Below, one piece after another: positions 21,961-23,647 of a DNA stretch of 23,647 nt (position 1 is its first letter; each line of letters starts with the position of its first letter). Position numbers and translations under genes: made by a program. A model generated the notes under the pieces. That model was not told the origin of the DNA. It saw nothing but the letters and a program-made list of their open reading frames with translations, and did not search any database. This DNA is from Candidatus Omnitrophota bacterium (GTDB lineage Bacteria; Omnitrophota; Gorgyraeia; Gygaellales; Profunditerraquicolaceae): contig JAQUSM010000002.1 in assembly GCA_028715095.1 (NCBI GenBank), positions 1 to 23,647 on the forward strand. The letters are read 5' to 3'.

Positions 21961-22738
21961 GAAGGCTTTCTACAAAATTACCCACCCTTTTTATCAAATC
22001 CGGGCGGGTAATATTTTCCCGTATCTTATTTACGATAGCGCTGCCGACAATCCCTCCATCACAAATCTCCTGCACCTGCTTTAGCTGAGCCGCGTCAGAA
22101 ATACCAAATCCCGCGCAAACCGGAATACGCGCTGCTTTCTTAATTTTGGCAAGATTTGATTTCAAATCCGCTGCCAGGTTCATGCGTGCCCCGGTAACCC
22201 CGGTTAAAGAAACATAGTAGATAAAACCCCTGGCTATCCTGGCTATTAACCTGATCCGGCTGCCTGAGCTGGTTGGCGCAAGAAAACAAATATTGGCCAG
22301 GCCTTTCTTATTGGCATGAATGATAAAATCCCTGGCTTCTTCGGGGGGTAAATCCGGGATAATCACGCCGTCAACTCCGGAAGCTACAGCTTTATCCACA
22401 AAACGTTTATCCCCGAGGCAAAATATAGGATTATAATAACTCATGAGACAAATCGGCAAATCCGTAGCCTTGCGCAAAGATTTTACTAAAGCCAGGATCT
22501 TGATTAAATTTGTTTTCTTTTTAAGAGAATACATGGAGGCCTCCTGGATCACCGGGCCGTCGGCCAAAGGATCGGAAAAAGGCACACCCAATTCAATTAT
22601 ATCAACCCCTCTTTTCTCAAGCTCTAAAACAAACCTGCCGGTTGCGGTTAAATTTGGGTAACCGGCGGTAATAAAAGCGATAAAAGCCTTTTTGCCTTTT
22701 TTCTTAAGCTCTGCAAATTTTTTATCAATACGATTCAT
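21953..22738 (-). CDS. trpA: Tryptophan synthase alpha chain
   Basis: TrpA cleaves indole-3-glycerol phosphate to indole and glyceraldehyde 3-phosphate and passes indole to TrpB. The catalytic Glu49 ([16 protein letters not shown]) and Asp60 are present. The phosphate-binding and loop segments ([23 protein letters not shown]) follow. The ATG at 22738 gives [20 protein letters not shown] lies 5 bases before it. An upstream frame extension (to 22774) has no support. Length 261 aa is normal. It overlaps the trpB end by 14 bases and the M16 gene by 8. Confidence 0.97.
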   Translation of the reverse strand: MNRIDKKFAELKKKGKKAFIAFITAGYPNLTATGRFVLELEKRGVDIIELGVPFSDPLADGPVIQEASMYSLKKKTNLIKILALVKSLRKATDLPICLMSYYNPIFCLGDKRFVDKAVASGVDGVIIPDLPPEEARDFIIHANKKGLANICFLAPTSSGSRIRLIARIARGFIYYVSLTGVTGARMNLAADLKSNLAKIKKAARIPVCAGFGISDAAQLKQVQEICDGGIVGSAIVNKIRENITRPDLIKRVGNFVESLHV

Positions 22739-23647
22739 GTAAATCCTTATCCCCTCTGCCCGACAGGCAAACAATAACCACTGTATCCTTCTTTATTTTC
22801 TTCCCCGCTTTCTTTAAATAAGCAATGGCATGGGCGGATTCCAGCGCCGGGATGATCCCCTCAATCTCGGATAATAATTTAAACCCTTCCAGGGCTTCTT
22901 TATCGCTGACTGCCACATAACTGGCCCTCTTAATCTCCTTATAATAAGCGTGTTCCGGCCCGACCCCGGGATAATCCAGACCGGCGGCCACGGAATGCGC
23001 GTTCTTAATCTGGCCGAATTTATCCTGCAGGACATCGGATTTGCAGCCATGCAATACTCCGGGAGCCCCGGCCACAAGGCTTGCGGAATGTTTTCCTGAA
23101 AACAACCCTAATCCTGCCGCTTCCACGCCAATCATTTTCACGGATTTATCTTTAAAAAAAGGATAAAACAACCCCATGGCATTACTGCCTCCTCCGACAC
23201 AGGCCACAAGGCAATCCGGCAATTTATTTTCTTTCTTCAAAATCTGCTGCCTTGCCTCTTTGCCGATTACCGACTGGAAATCACGCACCATGGCAGGATA
23301 TGGATGCGGCCCGGCAACCGTACCGATGATATAATAGGTGTTGCGCACATTGGTTACCCAATCACGCAGGGCTTCGGTCATAGCGTCCTTTAAAGTCCTG
23401 GTTCCGCTTTTTACAGGAACTACCCGAGCGCCCAATAATTTCATCCGCAGGACATTCAGCGCCTGACGCTGGATATCTTCTTCCCCCATGTATATATCGC
23501 ATTCTAAATCAAATAATGCCGCCACTGTCGCGGTAGCTACTCCATGCTGTCCGGCGCCGGTCTCGGCAATCACCCTTTTCTTTCCCATTTTCCTGGCAAG
23601 AATAGCCTGGCCCAAAGTATTATTTATCTTATGTGCGCCGGTGTGCA
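22725..23647 (-). CDS. trpB: Tryptophan synthase beta chain, 5' end outside window
   Basis: TrpB makes tryptophan from indole and serine with PLP. The visible 306 residues start in [14 protein letters not shown], where the Lys is the PLP-binding residue. They include [13 protein letters not shown], the PLP-phosphate loop GGGSNAMG, and a C-terminal end with CLSGRGDKD. The N-terminal part lies beyond base 23647. It is followed by trpA, the standard trpBA order, so the start of the operon is outside the window. Confidence 0.97.
   Translation of the reverse strand, partial: HTGAHKINNTLGQAILARKMGKKRVIAETGAGQHGVATATVAALFDLECDIYMGEEDIQRQALNVLRMKLLGARVVPVKSGTRTLKDAMTEALRDWVTNVRNTYYIIGTVAGPHPYPAMVRDFQSVIGKEARQQILKKENKLPDCLVACVGGGSNAMGLFYPFFKDKSVKMIGVEAAGLGLFSGKHSASLVAGAPGVLHGCKSDVLQDKFGQIKNAHSVAAGLDYPGVGPEHAYYKEIKRASYVAVSDKEALEGFKLLSEIEGIIPALESAHAIAYLKKAGKKIKKDTVVIVCLSGRGDKDLHESY

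Noticed and set aside
22739..22774. Twelve-residue N-terminal extension of trpA
   Set aside because: It reads through the trpB 3' end; the ATG at 22738 has an AAGGA and gives Glu49/Asp60 numbering.

Overview
The window reads as a chromosomal segment of an uncultured, Gram-negative-type bacterium. An AsmA-like envelope protein, a lipoprotein signal with an L-F-G-C lipobox, a PlsC acyltransferase and the overall protein style fit the Omnitrophota (former OP3) or a neighbouring candidate phylum. That placement is inferred from protein character only; no rRNA is present. Nearly all genes lie on the minus strand in tightly packed, often overlapping series. rpmB is the only plus-strand gene I support.

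Reading along the minus strand from high to low coordinates, the first block (23647-15678) is housekeeping: the end of trpB, trpA, an M16 zinc peptidase, a CNNM/CorC-like DUF21-CBS membrane protein, a 49-aa zinc-ribbon-like DUF5679 protein, rsfS (apparently starting at an ATA codon), argS and recJ. recJ converges on rpmB (15434-15685, plus), which has its own strong promoter and a 5'-terminal hairpin. Next to rpmB is a 303-base non-coding stretch packed with inverted repeats, then an AT-rich accessory patch (about 14270-15160). The patch holds a stand-alone PD-(D/E)XK-type protein and what may be the first 13 codons of a decayed gene.

The second block (14175-8889) begins with a signalling-like cluster: a PilZ protein, a 52-aa two-helix membrane protein, an 806-aa protein kinase-like protein with about 14 TPRs whose catalytic HRD motif is HGN, and a three-helix membrane protein with an extracytoplasmic domain. 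It continues with a SUI1/YciH-like translation factor and a long LOG-family protein. The third block (8882-2636) has a UvrD-like helicase fused to a Cys-rich (probably 4Fe-4S) PD-(D/E)XK nuclease, plsC with a near-leaderless promoter, an exported lipoprotein acetolactate decarboxylase, an AsmA-like protein and an unrecognised HTH-like/coiled-coil protein.

The window ends with translation and RNA-turnover genes: an ArfB/RF-1-domain peptidyl-tRNA hydrolase-like rescue factor, a 41-aa membrane peptide, rpsO (TTG start, near-consensus promoter) and pnp (cut by the window edge).

Most genes are recognisable families. The best candidates for something undescribed are the pseudokinase-TPR/sensor/PilZ cluster, the structured intergenic element beside the AT-rich nuclease gene, the two short membrane proteins found from ribosome-binding sites, and the ATA start of rsfS.
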